In this document: piece by piece, positions 14,719 through 24,670 of the stretch
Layout: every line of letters starts with the position of its first letter
Numbering within the stretch: position 1 is the first letter of the stretch
Assembly (NCBI GenBank): GCA_964627455.1
Contig: CAZVKC010000014.1
Span: forward strand, 1 to 64,000
Direction of reading: 5' to 3'
DNA: 64,000 nucleotides
Source of the DNA: F-183 sp964627455
GTDB lineage: Bacteria; Acidobacteriota; Terriglobia; Bryobacterales; Bryobacteraceae
Program-made: the position numbers and the translations under genes
The notes under the pieces: generated by a model
What the model was told of the DNA's origin: nothing
Database searches by the model: none
The model's input: the letters and a program-made list of their open reading frames with translations, nothing else

Positions 14719-15174
14719 ATGGACCTCGACGCGCCTCACCCGGACTTCACCGGCGCCTGGAAGCTGATTCGCGGCGAAAGCGAGTTCGGCTTCCTGCCGC
14801 CGCCCCGGCTTCGCATCGACAACATCACGCACGATGCGGGTACGGGGGCCTTGCAGATCCGAACCCGCCAGAAGGACGCTTCCGGCGATGTCACCGTCGA
14901 CCGGGATCTCGTCATCGGTGGGGATCCGGTTGCCGTGGCCATTCGCGGCCGCAGCCGCTCGGTTCGCGCCTACTGGGCGACCGGCGCTGAACTCGTGATC
15001 GAAACTGCGTCGGAAGTGAGCGGGGCCTCGCGGCGCATCGAAGATCGCTGGACCCTTGATCCCGGCGGGCTATGGCTCACGATCCACCGCCTGCATGAAC
15101 TGCCCGGCGGACCCGTCCGTCAGCGGCTGCGTTTGCGACGCATCACGGGCGCGCCGGCTTCCGCCGGGCGATGA
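14719..15174 (+). CDS. Small DFTGxWK-domain protein, function unknown
   Basis: The 151-residue protein has no signal peptide. Near the N-terminus PDFTGAWKLIRGESEFG matches the opening of a domain frequent in Acidobacteriota proteins (DFTGTWKLN...SDFG). The rest is beta-rich, in a lipocalin-like manner: LQIRTRQKDASGDVTVDRDL, ELVIETASEV, RIEDRWTLDPGGLWLTI. I do not recognise a function. The last 32 bases overlap the 3' end of the convergent methyltransferase gene. Confidence 0.7.
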   Translation: MDLDAPHPDFTGAWKLIRGESEFGFLPPPRLRIDNITHDAGTGALQIRTRQKDASGDVTVDRDLVIGGDPVAVAIRGRSRSVRAYWATGAELVIETASEVSGASRRIEDRWTLDPGGLWLTIHRLHELPGGPVRQRLRLRRITGAPASAGR

Positions 15175-15901
15175 GGATGAGGCTCTGTCCGGCCGGGAAG
15201 TTTCCCCCGCGGGAAATCCACGCGTTCTCGCACGCGAGCGGTAGGTACAGCAGTTTGTCGAGCCAGGACGCGACGGGCGCAGTTCCACTGGCGGGCGGCG
15301 CGTCGATTAGTGGTTCCCAGATCCGGAATCGCGCCAGCGCAACCGGCATCAGCAGTGAGTTCGCATAGGTGGAGCGCTGCACGTCGAACCCCGCCTCCGT
15401 CACAGCATCCGTCAGGCGTTTGCGCGTGAACCGCTGCCGTTCGTGCGTGAAGATCGAATGCCGGCTGTGCAGGATGTCGAGAGCCGACACGCGCAGAACG
15501 AGCAGTCCGCCGGGCTTCAGGATCCTCGCGAATTCGCGCAGCGCCGGCATCTCCCCGCCACGGGGAAAATGCACGAGCACGTCCAGCGAGAGGACCGCGT
15601 CGAAACTTTCTGCCGCATAAGGGCAAGCTGAGATATCCGCCTGCACCGGCAAAACGCCATCATCGGCGCCTGTCTGCGAGACGCCCTCCCAGGCGAGTTC
15701 CGCGGGGAACATCGTCCAGTTGTAGCGCCGGCGGAGTTCGCGGGACATGTAGCCGGTGCCGGATCCCGCTTCCATGACGCGCTGCAAGCGTTCGCCCGCC
15801 GCAATCGGATCCAGCAATGAGAACAGGATCCGCTTCATCCCGCGGAACCACCACAACTGCTCTTCGGTGCGGCTCAGCGTCTCGAATTCGGCCGGATTCA
15901 T
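15143..15901 (-). CDS. Class I SAM-dependent methyltransferase
   Basis: The 252-residue protein has the Rossmann methyltransferase order: motif I VMEAGSGTGYMSREL, an acidic second strand near VLPVQADIS, SFDAVLSLDVLVHFP as motif IV, and LREFARILKPGGLLVLRVSA as post-motif. The tail HSRHSIFTHERQRFTRKRL is seen in methyltransferases of surface-glycan loci. ATG 15901 shares its first base with the TAA stop of the upstream epimerase gene, so translation is coupled. The substrate is probably a sugar or lipid intermediate, by context only. Confidence 0.85.
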   Translation of the reverse strand: MNPAEFETLSRTEEQLWWFRGMKRILFSLLDPIAAGERLQRVMEAGSGTGYMSRELRRRYNWTMFPAELAWEGVSQTGADDGVLPVQADISACPYAAESFDAVLSLDVLVHFPRGGEMPALREFARILKPGGLLVLRVSALDILHSRHSIFTHERQRFTRKRLTDAVTEAGFDVQRSTYANSLLMPVALARFRIWEPLIDAPPASGTAPVASWLDKLLYLPLACENAWISRGGNFPAGQSLILIARRKPARP

Positions 15902-16917
15902 TACGCCGCCGGACTCAAACCGAACGGCTCGAGATACTGCGACGCTCGCGCCCGGAACCACGCCACCGTTTCGCGGATCCCGTCGTCGAACAGCACGCGC
16001 GGGCTGATGCCAAGGTCCTCTTGTAAACGCGTGTTGTCGGTGTAGTAACTGCCGATGTCGTGCCGCAGCAAATGAGGCGGGAAGGGGACCGTCTCGACCC
16101 GGCTGCCGCGGCCCTGTGCGGCAATCGTGCGCGCAATCCGTTGCAGGCTGAGGGCCTCGGGTCCGCCCACGTTGTAGAGCCGGTGCGACGGGCGCGGCGC
16201 GCTGCCCGCGGCCAGGAACGCCCGCACGACATCCCCCACGAACACAGGGTCCCGGAGTTGCTCGCCGTCGCCATAGACCAGCAGTGGTTCTCCCAGCAGC
16301 GCGCGCCGGATGTGCACGCCCAGGAATCCCTGCTGCGGCAGATGCAGCGCCATCCGCGGACCATACACGTTGCTGAGCCGCAGGATCATGCAGTCGAGGT
16401 CGCCGGTCCGCGCGAGCAGATCATGGTACTGCGTGGCGGCGTACTTGTGGACCCCGTTGAAATCCACGGGCTGAATCGGATGTTTTTCGTCGACGGGCAG
16501 GTACTGCGGCTTGCCGTAGACCTGCCGCGTGCTGGCGTACAGGATCCGCGCGTTGCGTGGACAGTGTTCGCGGCAGGCAAGCAGGAACCGAAGTTGCGAA
16601 ACCGTGTTGAGTGCGAGATCCCGCTCGGGGTCGCTCATGCTGCGTGAATGGGAGATCTCGCCGGCCAGGTTGAACACGCAGGAAGCCTCGCGAAGCCGGC
16701 CCTCGAATCGCGCGGGATCTCCGATGTCCGCCGTGATGACCTCCACCGGGACGCCGGCGAGGTTGGAGACATTGGAGCCGCAGCCGTCGATCGCCGAATC
16801 GATCACCGTAACCTTCGCGCCGAGCCGCGCCAGTTCGATCGCCACGTTGCTGCCGATGAAGCCGAGTCCGCCGGTGACGATGACCCGCTTGCCGGGGTAG
16901 AACGCAGCGCTATTCAT
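15901..16917 (-). CDS. NAD-dependent epimerase/dehydratase-like SDR lacking the catalytic tyrosine
   Basis: The 338-residue protein is an extended SDR. The NAD motif GGLGFIGSN is at about residues 16-24, with VTVIDSAIDGCGSN after strand 2. SCVFNLAGEISHS and RILYASTRQVYG follow, then DFNGVHKYAATQYH. The usual YxxxK is NGVHK (Asn154 to Lys158), so Tyr is replaced by Asn. Related SDRs with an NGxxK motif are known to me as a family of unclear chemistry. Downstream RLSNVYGPRMAL and RDPVFVGDVVRAFL are standard. It overlaps the glycosyltransferase gene by eight bases and is coupled to the methyltransferase. Confidence 0.85.
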   Translation of the reverse strand: MNSAAFYPGKRVIVTGGLGFIGSNVAIELARLGAKVTVIDSAIDGCGSNVSNLAGVPVEVITADIGDPARFEGRLREASCVFNLAGEISHSRSMSDPERDLALNTVSQLRFLLACREHCPRNARILYASTRQVYGKPQYLPVDEKHPIQPVDFNGVHKYAATQYHDLLARTGDLDCMILRLSNVYGPRMALHLPQQGFLGVHIRRALLGEPLLVYGDGEQLRDPVFVGDVVRAFLAAGSAPRPSHRLYNVGGPEALSLQRIARTIAAQGRGSRVETVPFPPHLLRHDIGSYYTDNTRLQEDLGISPRVLFDDGIRETVAWFRARASQYLEPFGLSPAA

Positions 16918-18955
16918 GCGCCACCTGATTGCAGAGGTCGAGCGTCTCGGTCGCGGTTACGAGGTTCGCTGCCGGACCCGTGACGAACTCTGCGTTGACC
17001 GCGGTGACTCGTAGCGCCGTGCGGCCGATCTCGGCCGGATAGGGAAAGCACTTCGCGTAAATCATCGGGCGGCCTGCGGCCGGCGCTTGTCTCGCCGCCT
17101 CCAGCAGTTTTTCCGTCGGCTCCGCGCGCAATGCGTACTGCCGGTGCTTGTAGAACCAGATGTAGCCGGCCTGATGCGCGATCACCAGGGCGGCCAGCGC
17201 GGGTGCGAGCCATCGTGTGCCTCGCTGTTCGGCCCAGTCTTTGAGCGCCAGAAGTGCGAAGCCTGCGAGAAGCGCGAGCGCCGCGCTGGCCCAATACGTA
17301 TGCCGGCTGGGGACCCGCGTCATGTACGTCAAAAAGCTGTAAGGCAGCAGCGTGAGGCTCATCCAGACTCCGGCCGCCACCAGAATTTCCTTCCACCGCG
17401 CGGGCTTCAGCGCGAGGATGATGGCCAGCGCCGCATAGCCCCAGATCCAGAGGATGCTCCCGATGCTTCGCGGCAGCACCAGCCAGACCGGCGCCGAAAG
17501 CGAGAAGGTCCCGTCATTGAAATGCAGATGTGTGTCGCGAGAGGCGAACGTCACGCCGAAGTACACGGCAGCGAGCGCAGCGAAAGGCGCAAGGGCCGCC
17601 ACCGGCATCCGGCGCTTGCGCCATAGAGACGCCATGGCGCACAGCGGACCCACCACGACTGCGCTCTCTTTCGAGAGCAGCGCCAATCCGTACAGCAGCA
17701 GCGAGGCCGCGTAATAGACGGGTTTGGGGCGATCGTCCTCCATCCAGCGGATCCACGCGAGAAAACTCGCCATCCCGAAGAAGAAGACCAGTAACTCCGG
17801 CAGCGATGCGTACCAAACCACAGCCTCGCTGTGCCGCTGGCTCACTGCGAAGAAGCAGGCAGCCGTTGTCGAAACCCGCCATCCGATCGGGCGCCAGAAT
17901 CCAAGCAGCGCCACCATGCAGGAGTTCACGATGTGAATCGCCAGACTCGACAGGTTGAACAGAAATGGACTGAGTCCGAAAAGCTGTTCGGTCCAGTGCG
18001 TGATCAGCAGCGAGGTCGCCCGGCAGCGGTAGAGCGCGTCGGAAAACAACGCCGCCCACCCGGAAACCGGACCATACTCCCGCCCCAGTTGGATCTGCAG
18101 GTAATCATCCGAAATGAAGGGCAGCGACAGCGCGCGCCCGTAAGTGACAAAAGAGAGCGCGGTGAGGAGCGCCAGCATCAGGCTCGCGCCGGCCGCAAAT
18201 GGATGCCGGTTCCACGCTGGTTGCAGGACCAGGCGCAGATACAGGCTCCAGAGTTGCAGGAAGGTGTTCGCCAGCGAGCCCGGCCGGAAGAACTGCGATT
18301 TTCCGTGCAGTCTCGGCAGGTGCGTTACCGGAACCTCGACCAGCGGTGCGCCGTTGCGCTCCAATTGATGCGCCAGTTCCATGCAGATGGTTCCGCCGGT
18401 GGATTCGAGCTTGGCGGGATCCAGATAGCGCCGCCGGATGAGCCGGAAGTCGCAGTCCACGTCGCGGACCTGAACACCGAACATCTGCCGGATGGTCCAG
18501 TTATAGGCCTTGCCAATGAGGATCCGGTGGAGAGCGTCGCTGCGCTGTTTCTTATACCCGTTGACGATCCCGGTGTCAGGTCCGGCGGCTTCGAGAAGCA
18601 GTTCGAGTTCGCGAGGGTCGTACTGCCCGTCACCATCCGTGTAGAAGACGAAGTCCTTGGTCGAGGCTTCGAATCCGCTGCGAAGCGCCGCTCCATAGCC
18701 GCGGTTCACCGGGTGCGTGACGATGCGAAGATGTGGGTGATACTGGATCCGCAACTGTTCCAGTACAGCGGCGGTATGGTCCGCGCTTCCGTCATTTACG
18801 ACGATGACCTCGAAGTCGTCCACCAGGCGGTAGAGGGTCTCGAAGGTCTTCGCCAGCAGATCCGGCAGCGATGGAGCGTCGTTAAACGCGGGAAAGAAGA
18901 CGCTGAGTCCGTGAGGAAATTTTTGTTTGGTCTCGGTACGGCCAGTTTTAGGCAT
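16910..18955 (-). CDS. Glycosyltransferase: GT2 domain fused to a GT-C-like membrane domain
   Basis: The protein has 681 residues. Residues of about 15-235 are a DPM1/DPG-synthase-type GT2 domain (GLSVFFPAFND, DDFEVIVVNDGSADHTA, VTHPVNRGYGAALRSGF, YTDGDGQYDP with the acidic metal motif, DVDCDFRLIRRRYLD). From about 245 on are ten or more membrane spans. The first periplasmic loop carries LPFISDDYLQIQLG, an acidic pair at the place where GT-C (PMT/ArnT-like) enzymes have theirs. The likely scheme is that the GT2 part charges a polyprenyl phosphate and the membrane part transfers the sugar outside; this is inference. It heads a minus-strand operon with the SDR and methyltransferase. Confidence 0.82.
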   Translation of the reverse strand: MPKTGRTETKQKFPHGLSVFFPAFNDAPSLPDLLAKTFETLYRLVDDFEVIVVNDGSADHTAAVLEQLRIQYHPHLRIVTHPVNRGYGAALRSGFEASTKDFVFYTDGDGQYDPRELELLLEAAGPDTGIVNGYKKQRSDALHRILIGKAYNWTIRQMFGVQVRDVDCDFRLIRRRYLDPAKLESTGGTICMELAHQLERNGAPLVEVPVTHLPRLHGKSQFFRPGSLANTFLQLWSLYLRLVLQPAWNRHPFAAGASLMLALLTALSFVTYGRALSLPFISDDYLQIQLGREYGPVSGWAALFSDALYRCRATSLLITHWTEQLFGLSPFLFNLSSLAIHIVNSCMVALLGFWRPIGWRVSTTAACFFAVSQRHSEAVVWYASLPELLVFFFGMASFLAWIRWMEDDRPKPVYYAASLLLYGLALLSKESAVVVGPLCAMASLWRKRRMPVAALAPFAALAAVYFGVTFASRDTHLHFNDGTFSLSAPVWLVLPRSIGSILWIWGYAALAIILALKPARWKEILVAAGVWMSLTLLPYSFLTYMTRVPSRHTYWASAALALLAGFALLALKDWAEQRGTRWLAPALAALVIAHQAGYIWFYKHRQYALRAEPTEKLLEAARQAPAAGRPMIYAKCFPYPAEIGRTALRVTAVNAEFVTGPAANLVTATETLDLCNQVAHE

Positions 18956-19048
18956 GACGCATAATGGTGTTTGGATGTTACGTCGCCCGGTCAGGTTTTA
19001 CCTATTTAACAAGAGACGATACCATCCTGCCCCGGAGACTGTCAAGCC

Positions 19049-20167
19049 GTGATCCTCGCGAACGACTTCAAAGCCCAGTGGCGGGACCTCGCATCCGACG
19101 CCATCCGGGCTTTCGAACGGGTTGGCTCCAGTGGTTGGTATGTCCTCGGAAACGAAGTACACGCTTTCGAAGGGGAACTTGCCGGGTACTGGGGCAGCGG
19201 ATCCGCCATCGGGGTTGCAAGCGGGATGGATGCGATCGAACTGGCTCTTCGGGCGATGGGTTGCTCTGCCGGCGACCGAGTTCTGACAACGCCGTTGTCG
19301 GCTTTCGCGACGACTCTGGCGATCCTCAAAATCGGCGCGATTCCTGTATTTGCCGACACTGACGAACACGGCCTGGTGGACCTGGCCCTGTGCCGCCTCG
19401 CCCTCGAAGCCGCGAACATCCGGTATTTCGTACCCGTTCACTTGTACGGGATGCCGCTCCCCAGCGACGCCCTCGCGGACCTGCGCAACCGCTACGAACT
19501 GCGCATCGTCGAGGACTGCGCCCAATCCATCGGCTCTCTCTGGAATGGCCGCGCGACCGGCCTTACTGGACAATGCGCCGCCACCAGTTTTTACCCCACC
19601 AAGAACCTCGGCGCGATGGGCGACGGCGGCGCCGTCCTCACCTCCGACCCGGATCTCGACGCCCGCACCCGCGTGCTGCGCGACTACGGACAAACCGCGA
19701 AATACCGCCACGATGTCGCCGGATCCAACAGCCGCCTCGACGAATTGCAGGCTGCCTATTTGCGTGACGCCTGCCTGCCGCGGCTGGATCGCTGGACCGC
19801 GCGCCGCCGTGCGATTGCGGACCGGTACCTGCGCGAGATCCAGCATCCGGAAGTCCGCATGCTCCAGCCCGGCGACGGTGTCCAACCCTGCTGGCATCTG
19901 TTTCCTGTGTTTGTGCCGCCGGCGACCCGGGACCAATTCCTGCAGCATCTCAAGGCCGCCGGAATCGGCTCCGGCATCCACTATCCGGTTGCGATCCCCG
20001 ATCAGCAGGCCTTGCGCGGCGCCGCCTGGGAATGGGGCGCGGGATCCGACGGATCTGTTTCGCGGCGGATCTGCGCCAGCGAAGTGAGCCTCCCGATTCA
20101 CCCGTATCTCAGCGAAGAGGCAGTATCGCGGGTAATCGAATCTGTCAATCTTTGCCAGAACTGTTGA
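19049..20167 (+). CDS. DegT/DnrJ/EryC1 family aminotransferase
   Basis: The 372-residue protein is a PLP-dependent sugar aminotransferase of the DegT family, which aminates nucleotide-bound keto sugars for surface glycans. The opening resembles the family's usual LANDFKAQ. GVASGMDAIELALRAMG binds the cofactor phosphate, EDCAQSIGS carries the PLP-contacting Asp156, and Lys185 in SFYPTKNLGAMGDGGA forms the Schiff base. It starts at GTG 19049 and diverges from the GT2/GT-C gene across a 93-base spacer. With the SDR and methyltransferase it suggests synthesis of a modified amino sugar. Confidence 0.92.
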   Translation: MILANDFKAQWRDLASDAIRAFERVGSSGWYVLGNEVHAFEGELAGYWGSGSAIGVASGMDAIELALRAMGCSAGDRVLTTPLSAFATTLAILKIGAIPVFADTDEHGLVDLALCRLALEAANIRYFVPVHLYGMPLPSDALADLRNRYELRIVEDCAQSIGSLWNGRATGLTGQCAATSFYPTKNLGAMGDGGAVLTSDPDLDARTRVLRDYGQTAKYRHDVAGSNSRLDELQAAYLRDACLPRLDRWTARRRAIADRYLREIQHPEVRMLQPGDGVQPCWHLFPVFVPPATRDQFLQHLKAAGIGSGIHYPVAIPDQQALRGAAWEWGAGSDGSVSRRICASEVSLPIHPYLSEEAVSRVIESVNLCQNC

Positions 20168-20212
20168 CGTTCTTAACGTAATCAACCGGCAGCCCGAACC
20201 GTCGTAATTTCT

Positions 20213-21376
20213 ATGGGAAAGATTCCCAGCAGTTTGCTCCTCTGTTTGTGCTGTGGACTAGCCCCGGCACAGGTCGCCACGGTGCGGCCTGCCTCCCCGG
20301 TTTCGATGCCCTCTTCGATCGTCGATGGCAACAGCCCGGGCGTCTGGATCGACGGGGTCCTCAATGTTTACACCTCCACCGGGTATCCGATTCGGATGTC
20401 TGGCGCCGGGTTGTTCGACCTGTCTCTCGCCGCCCCGCCCGTGGTCACGCCTTCCACGCACTATCCGCTTTGGATCGAGGCTATTTGGAAGGACGAAGAC
20501 GGAACGATTTACGGCTGGTATCACCACGAAGCGCGGGTCTGCAATGACAAACTCGCGTTTCCCGAAATCGGCGCGCTCGTCTCACACGATGGTGGACTGA
20601 CGTTTGAGGATCTCGGAGTCGTGCTGTCGTCCGGAGATCCGGTGAATTGCGGCGCGCAGAACGGCTTTTTCGCCGGCGGCCACGGCGATTTTTCGGTGAT
20701 TCCCGACCGCGACCACGGGTTTTTCTACTTCTTCTTTACGAATTATGGAGGCGCCGTACGTGACCAGGGGATTTCCGTCGCCCGCATGGCCTTCGAGAAC
20801 CGCGCCAATCCAGCAGGCAACGTCTGGAAGTATCGCGACGGAGACTGGAATTCACCGGGCGTCAACGGAACCATGACCCCGATCTTTCCTGCGCGGGTCG
20901 CCTGGGAAAAGTCCAACGCAGATTCGTTCTGGGGCGCAGCCGTCCACTGGAATACGGCCATCGAACATTATGTGATGGTGCTGAATCACGCCTGCTGCGA
21001 GACTGGCTGGCCGCAGGAAGGAATCTACATCAGCTTCAACGCCGACTTGAGCGACCCCACCGCCTGGAAGGCCCCGGCGAAAATTCTCGATGATTCCGAG
21101 ATCGGATTTGCGCCCGGCTACTATCCGCAAGTTTGGGGCACGAACGCGGGCGAGACCGACACCCTCGCCGGCCAGTACGCCAGGCTGTTCGTGAAAGGCC
21201 ACTCGAGTTGGGAACTGCATTTCGCCATGGAAAGTGACCCGTCGCCGCCGGATCCCACGCCGGTATGCCCGGATCCCCAAACGGTCCGGGACGATCAGGA
21301 TCCTTGCGAGATGTCCCGAAAGTCCCGGAATAGCATACGCGTCAGTCGCGCGCCGTCTTCTTTCCGGCGGCCATGA
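20213..21376 (+). CDS. Secreted beta-propeller-like protein, function unknown
   Basis: The 387-residue protein has a signal peptide (MGKIPSSLLLCLCCGLAPAQ). The body has repeated strand and aspartate-rich segments (DGVLNVYTSTGYPIRMSG, WIEAIWKDEDGTIYGWYHHE, SHDGGLTFEDLGVVL, GDFSVIPDRDHGFFYF, YFPQ-like segments near the end). This is the style of five-bladed GH43/DUF4185-like propellers. I cannot point to the three acidic residues of an active glycosidase with confidence. The last 35 bases overlap the convergent RND gene, and the C-terminal residues are basic and low-complexity. Confidence 0.6.
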   Translation: MGKIPSSLLLCLCCGLAPAQVATVRPASPVSMPSSIVDGNSPGVWIDGVLNVYTSTGYPIRMSGAGLFDLSLAAPPVVTPSTHYPLWIEAIWKDEDGTIYGWYHHEARVCNDKLAFPEIGALVSHDGGLTFEDLGVVLSSGDPVNCGAQNGFFAGGHGDFSVIPDRDHGFFYFFFTNYGGAVRDQGISVARMAFENRANPAGNVWKYRDGDWNSPGVNGTMTPIFPARVAWEKSNADSFWGAAVHWNTAIEHYVMVLNHACCETGWPQEGIYISFNADLSDPTAWKAPAKILDDSEIGFAPGYYPQVWGTNAGETDTLAGQYARLFVKGHSSWELHFAMESDPSPPDPTPVCPDPQTVRDDQDPCEMSRKSRNSIRVSRAPSSFRRP

Positions 21377-24300
21377 AGTAAACGATCGGCACCGTCATTC
21401 GCGACAGCAGCAGGCTGGCGATTTCGCCGGCCATGAGTGAGATCGCGAGTCCCTGGAAGATCGGGTCGAACAGGATCACCGAAGCTCCCACCACAACAGC
21501 AGCAGCCGTCAGCACCATCGGCCGGAAGCGCACGGCGCCAGCGTCGATCACCGCATGATCGAGCGGGAAACCTTCTTTCAACCGCAGTTCGATGAAGTCC
21601 ACCAGGATGATGGAATTTCGCACCACGATGCCCGCGCCTGCGATGAATCCGATCATCGAGGTCGCGGTGAAGAAGGCGTTGAGAATCCCGTGCGCCGGCA
21701 GGATCCCGACCAGCGAGAACGGAATCGCGCTGAGAATGATCAACGGTGTGATGAACGACTGGAACCAGCCCACCACCAGCACGTAGATCAGAATCACGAC
21801 GGCGGCAAAGGCAATGCCGAGATCGCGAAACACTTCATACGTGATGTGCCACTCGCCGTCCCACTTCATCGAGTATTTGTTGTCGTCGAGCGGTAGGCGC
21901 GCCGTGTGCTGCTCGATCGCGTACCCTTCCGGGATAGCGATTTTCTCGATCTTTGGCCCCATCGCCAGAATCGCGTACACCGGGCTTTCCATCGCGCCCG
22001 CCACGTCGCCCGTCACATAGGTAACCGGCATCAGGTTCTTGTGATAAATGCTCTTGTCTTCGATCTTCGTCTCGACGCGCGTCACTTCCCGCAGCGGGAT
22101 CAAGGCGCCGGTTCTTGTCTGGATTTTCAGGTTGAGAAGCCGGTCCATGTCCGAACGCGCCGCCGATTCGAGTTGCACTATCAGAGGGACGTCTTCTTTG
22201 TCGGAGTCGATGTGCATCAACCCCGCGCCCATGCCGGCCGACGCGATGCGCAGCGTCTTTGCGATGTCGTCGACGGTCACACCATGCAGCGCGGCCTTTT
22301 CCTGGTCGACGTCGATCCGCTTCTTCGTCTGGTCATCTTCGACATACCAGTCGACGTCCACCACGCCGTCGGTCTTCTCGAAGATCGTGCGGATCTCGCG
22401 GGCGACGCGGTTGCGGCCCTCTTCCGTAGGTCCGTACACCTCGGCGACCAGCGTTTCCAGCACCGGTGGACCCGGCGGCACTTCCGCAACCTTGATGTTC
22501 GCGCCATACCGTTTCGCGATCGGCGTCAACGCAGTTCGCACACGCTTGGCGATCGCGTGCGACTGATCGCTGCGGTCGCCTTTGCCCAGCAGGTTCACCT
22601 GGATGTCCGCGACATTCGCGCCTGAGCGCATGTAGTAATGTCGCACCAGTCCGTTGAAGTTGTAAGGCGACGCTGTGCCTGCGTAGGTCTGCACATCCGT
22701 CACTTCGGGTTGCAGCAACACGGCGCGCGCCAGTTCGCGAGTCACTCGTTCCGTCTCTTCGAGCGTCGTACCTTCGGGCATGTCGACGATCACCTGGAAC
22801 TCGCTCTTGTTATCGAACGGCAGCATCTTCACCTTCACGAAGCCCGTGTAGATGAGGACCATCGATCCGAGCAACAGCACGACCACCATGCCGAGAAATG
22901 CGAGGCGCAGCATCACCCGGTGCAGCACGCGATGCATGAACCAGCGATAAATACGCGTGAACACATCCTCTTTGCCGTGCTCGTCATGCCCGCTGGACTT
23001 CAGCACGCGCACCGCAGCCCACGGCGTGACGATGAACGCGACGAGCAGCGAGAACAACATCGCTGCCGAAGCGCCGATCGGGATCGGCCGCATGTACGGA
23101 CCCATCAGTCCGCCGACGAACGCCATCGGCAGAATCGCGGCGACGACCGTGAAGGTCGCAAGAATGGTCGGGTTGCCGACTTCATCCACGGCCTCGATCG
23201 CAACCTGATAGAGATCCTTGCCTTTGTTCTGCGGCATTCGCCAGTGCCGCACGATGTTCTCGACCACCACGATTGCGTCGTCGACGAGAATACCGATGGA
23301 GAAAATCAGCGCGAAGAGGGTGATGCGGTTCAGCGTGTATCCGTACAGGTAAAAGACCGTCAACGTCAGCGCCAGTGTCACCGGGATCGCCGCGAACACG
23401 ATCAGCGACTCGCGGATCCCCAGCGTCAGGGCGATGAGCAGCGTCACCGATACCACGGCGATCGCCATGTGGAACAGCAGCTCGTTCGATTTTTCCGCCG
23501 CCGTCTCGCCGTAATGCCGCGTGATCCGCACATCGACGCCCGCAGGCAGGGACTTCGATTTCCATGCCTCCACGCGTTCGAGTACCGAGTCTGCAACCTC
23601 GATGGCGTTAGTGCCCTTGCGCTTCGAAATCGCCAGCGTGACGGCCGATTGAAAGGCTCCGTCACGTCCGGCGTAGCGAACATACTGCACCGGTTCCCCA
23701 CCGCCGTCCTCGATCTTCGCGATGTCGCGAATGTACACGGGCTTGCCCGCCGGCGACACCGCCGCGACCACGTTGCCCGCATCCTGCGCGGTCCGCAGAA
23801 ATCCGCCGGCCTCCAAAATCACTTCGCGACCGTTCACCGGATTGCGTCCAGCCGGCAGCAATTGATTCGCTCGGTTCAGCGACATCGCGACCTGCGCAGG
23901 CGACAACGAATACGCCGCAAGCTTCGCTTCATCGAGAATCACGCGGACCTGCCGCCGCTGCCCGCCCAGAATCTGCACGGCGGAAACCTGTTCCACCTGC
24001 TTTACTGCATCGTGCATCTGCGCCGCGATGCGCCGCAGGTCGTAATCGCTATACCGCGAGCTCGTCAACGTCAGCGCAAGAATCGGCACGTCGTCGATCG
24101 ACCGAGGTTTCACCAGAGGCGGCGTCGCTCCCGGTGGGATCAGGTCCACATTCGCATGTAGTTTTTGATTAAGGCGAACGATCGAGCGCTCTTCATCCTC
24201 GCCGACCTTGAACCGCACGATCACCAGCGCTCCGCCAGGCTGCGACGTTGAATACAAGTACTCAACGCCGGGGATCTCCCACAGCANNNNNNNNNNNNNN

Positions 24301-24670
24301 NNNNNNNNNNNNNNNNNNNNNNNNNNNNNNNNNNNNNNNNNNNNNNNNNNNNNNNNNNNNNNNNNNNNNNNNNNNNNNNNNNNNNNCCGCCAGGCTGCGA
24401 CGTTGAATACAAGTACTCAACGCCGGGGATCTCCCACAGCAGCTTTTCCATCGGCTTGGTGACCCGCTCTTCGGTTTCCCGCGCCGACGCACCCGGCATG
24501 CCGACGAACACGTCCACCATGGGAACGATGATTTGAGGCTCCTCTTCGCGAGGCAGCTTCATGACGGAGAACGCCCCCGCCGCAAGCGATGTGATGATCA
24601 ACAGCGGCGTAAGCTTCGATTGGATCCAGGCGCCGGCAAGGCGTCCTGCGATGCCGCTTCCGGTGGTCAT
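21342..24670 (-). CDS. RND efflux transporter permease (AcrB/HAE-like), interrupted by an artificial gap
   Basis: The inner-membrane proton-driven pump of a tripartite efflux system. The N-terminus has the first span (TPLLIITSLAAGAFSVMKLP) and porter-domain motifs. Span 4 has SIGILVDDAIVVVENIVRH with the paired Asp of the proton relay, and FVGGLMGPYMRPIPIGASAA and GFIAGAGIVVRNSIILVDFI are typical RND. The 100 N at 24287 lie between identical 55-base copies; removing the N and one copy leaves 3174 bases, 1058 codons in frame, giving a normal-length protein of 1057 residues. The start overlaps the adaptor gene's stop (ATGA). It closes the operon TolC-adaptor-RND. Confidence 0.93.
24287..24386. 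other. Assembly gap (100 N) between identical 55-base ends inside the RND gene
   Basis: Exactly 100 N. Bases 24232-24286 are identical to 24387-24441. Collapsing the duplicate restores one open frame through the RND gene, showing that no sequence is missing. Confidence 0.93.

Noticed and set aside
22638..24161. 507-residue plus-strand frame
   Set aside because: Antisense to the RND pump gene; no family motif and no ribosome binding site.
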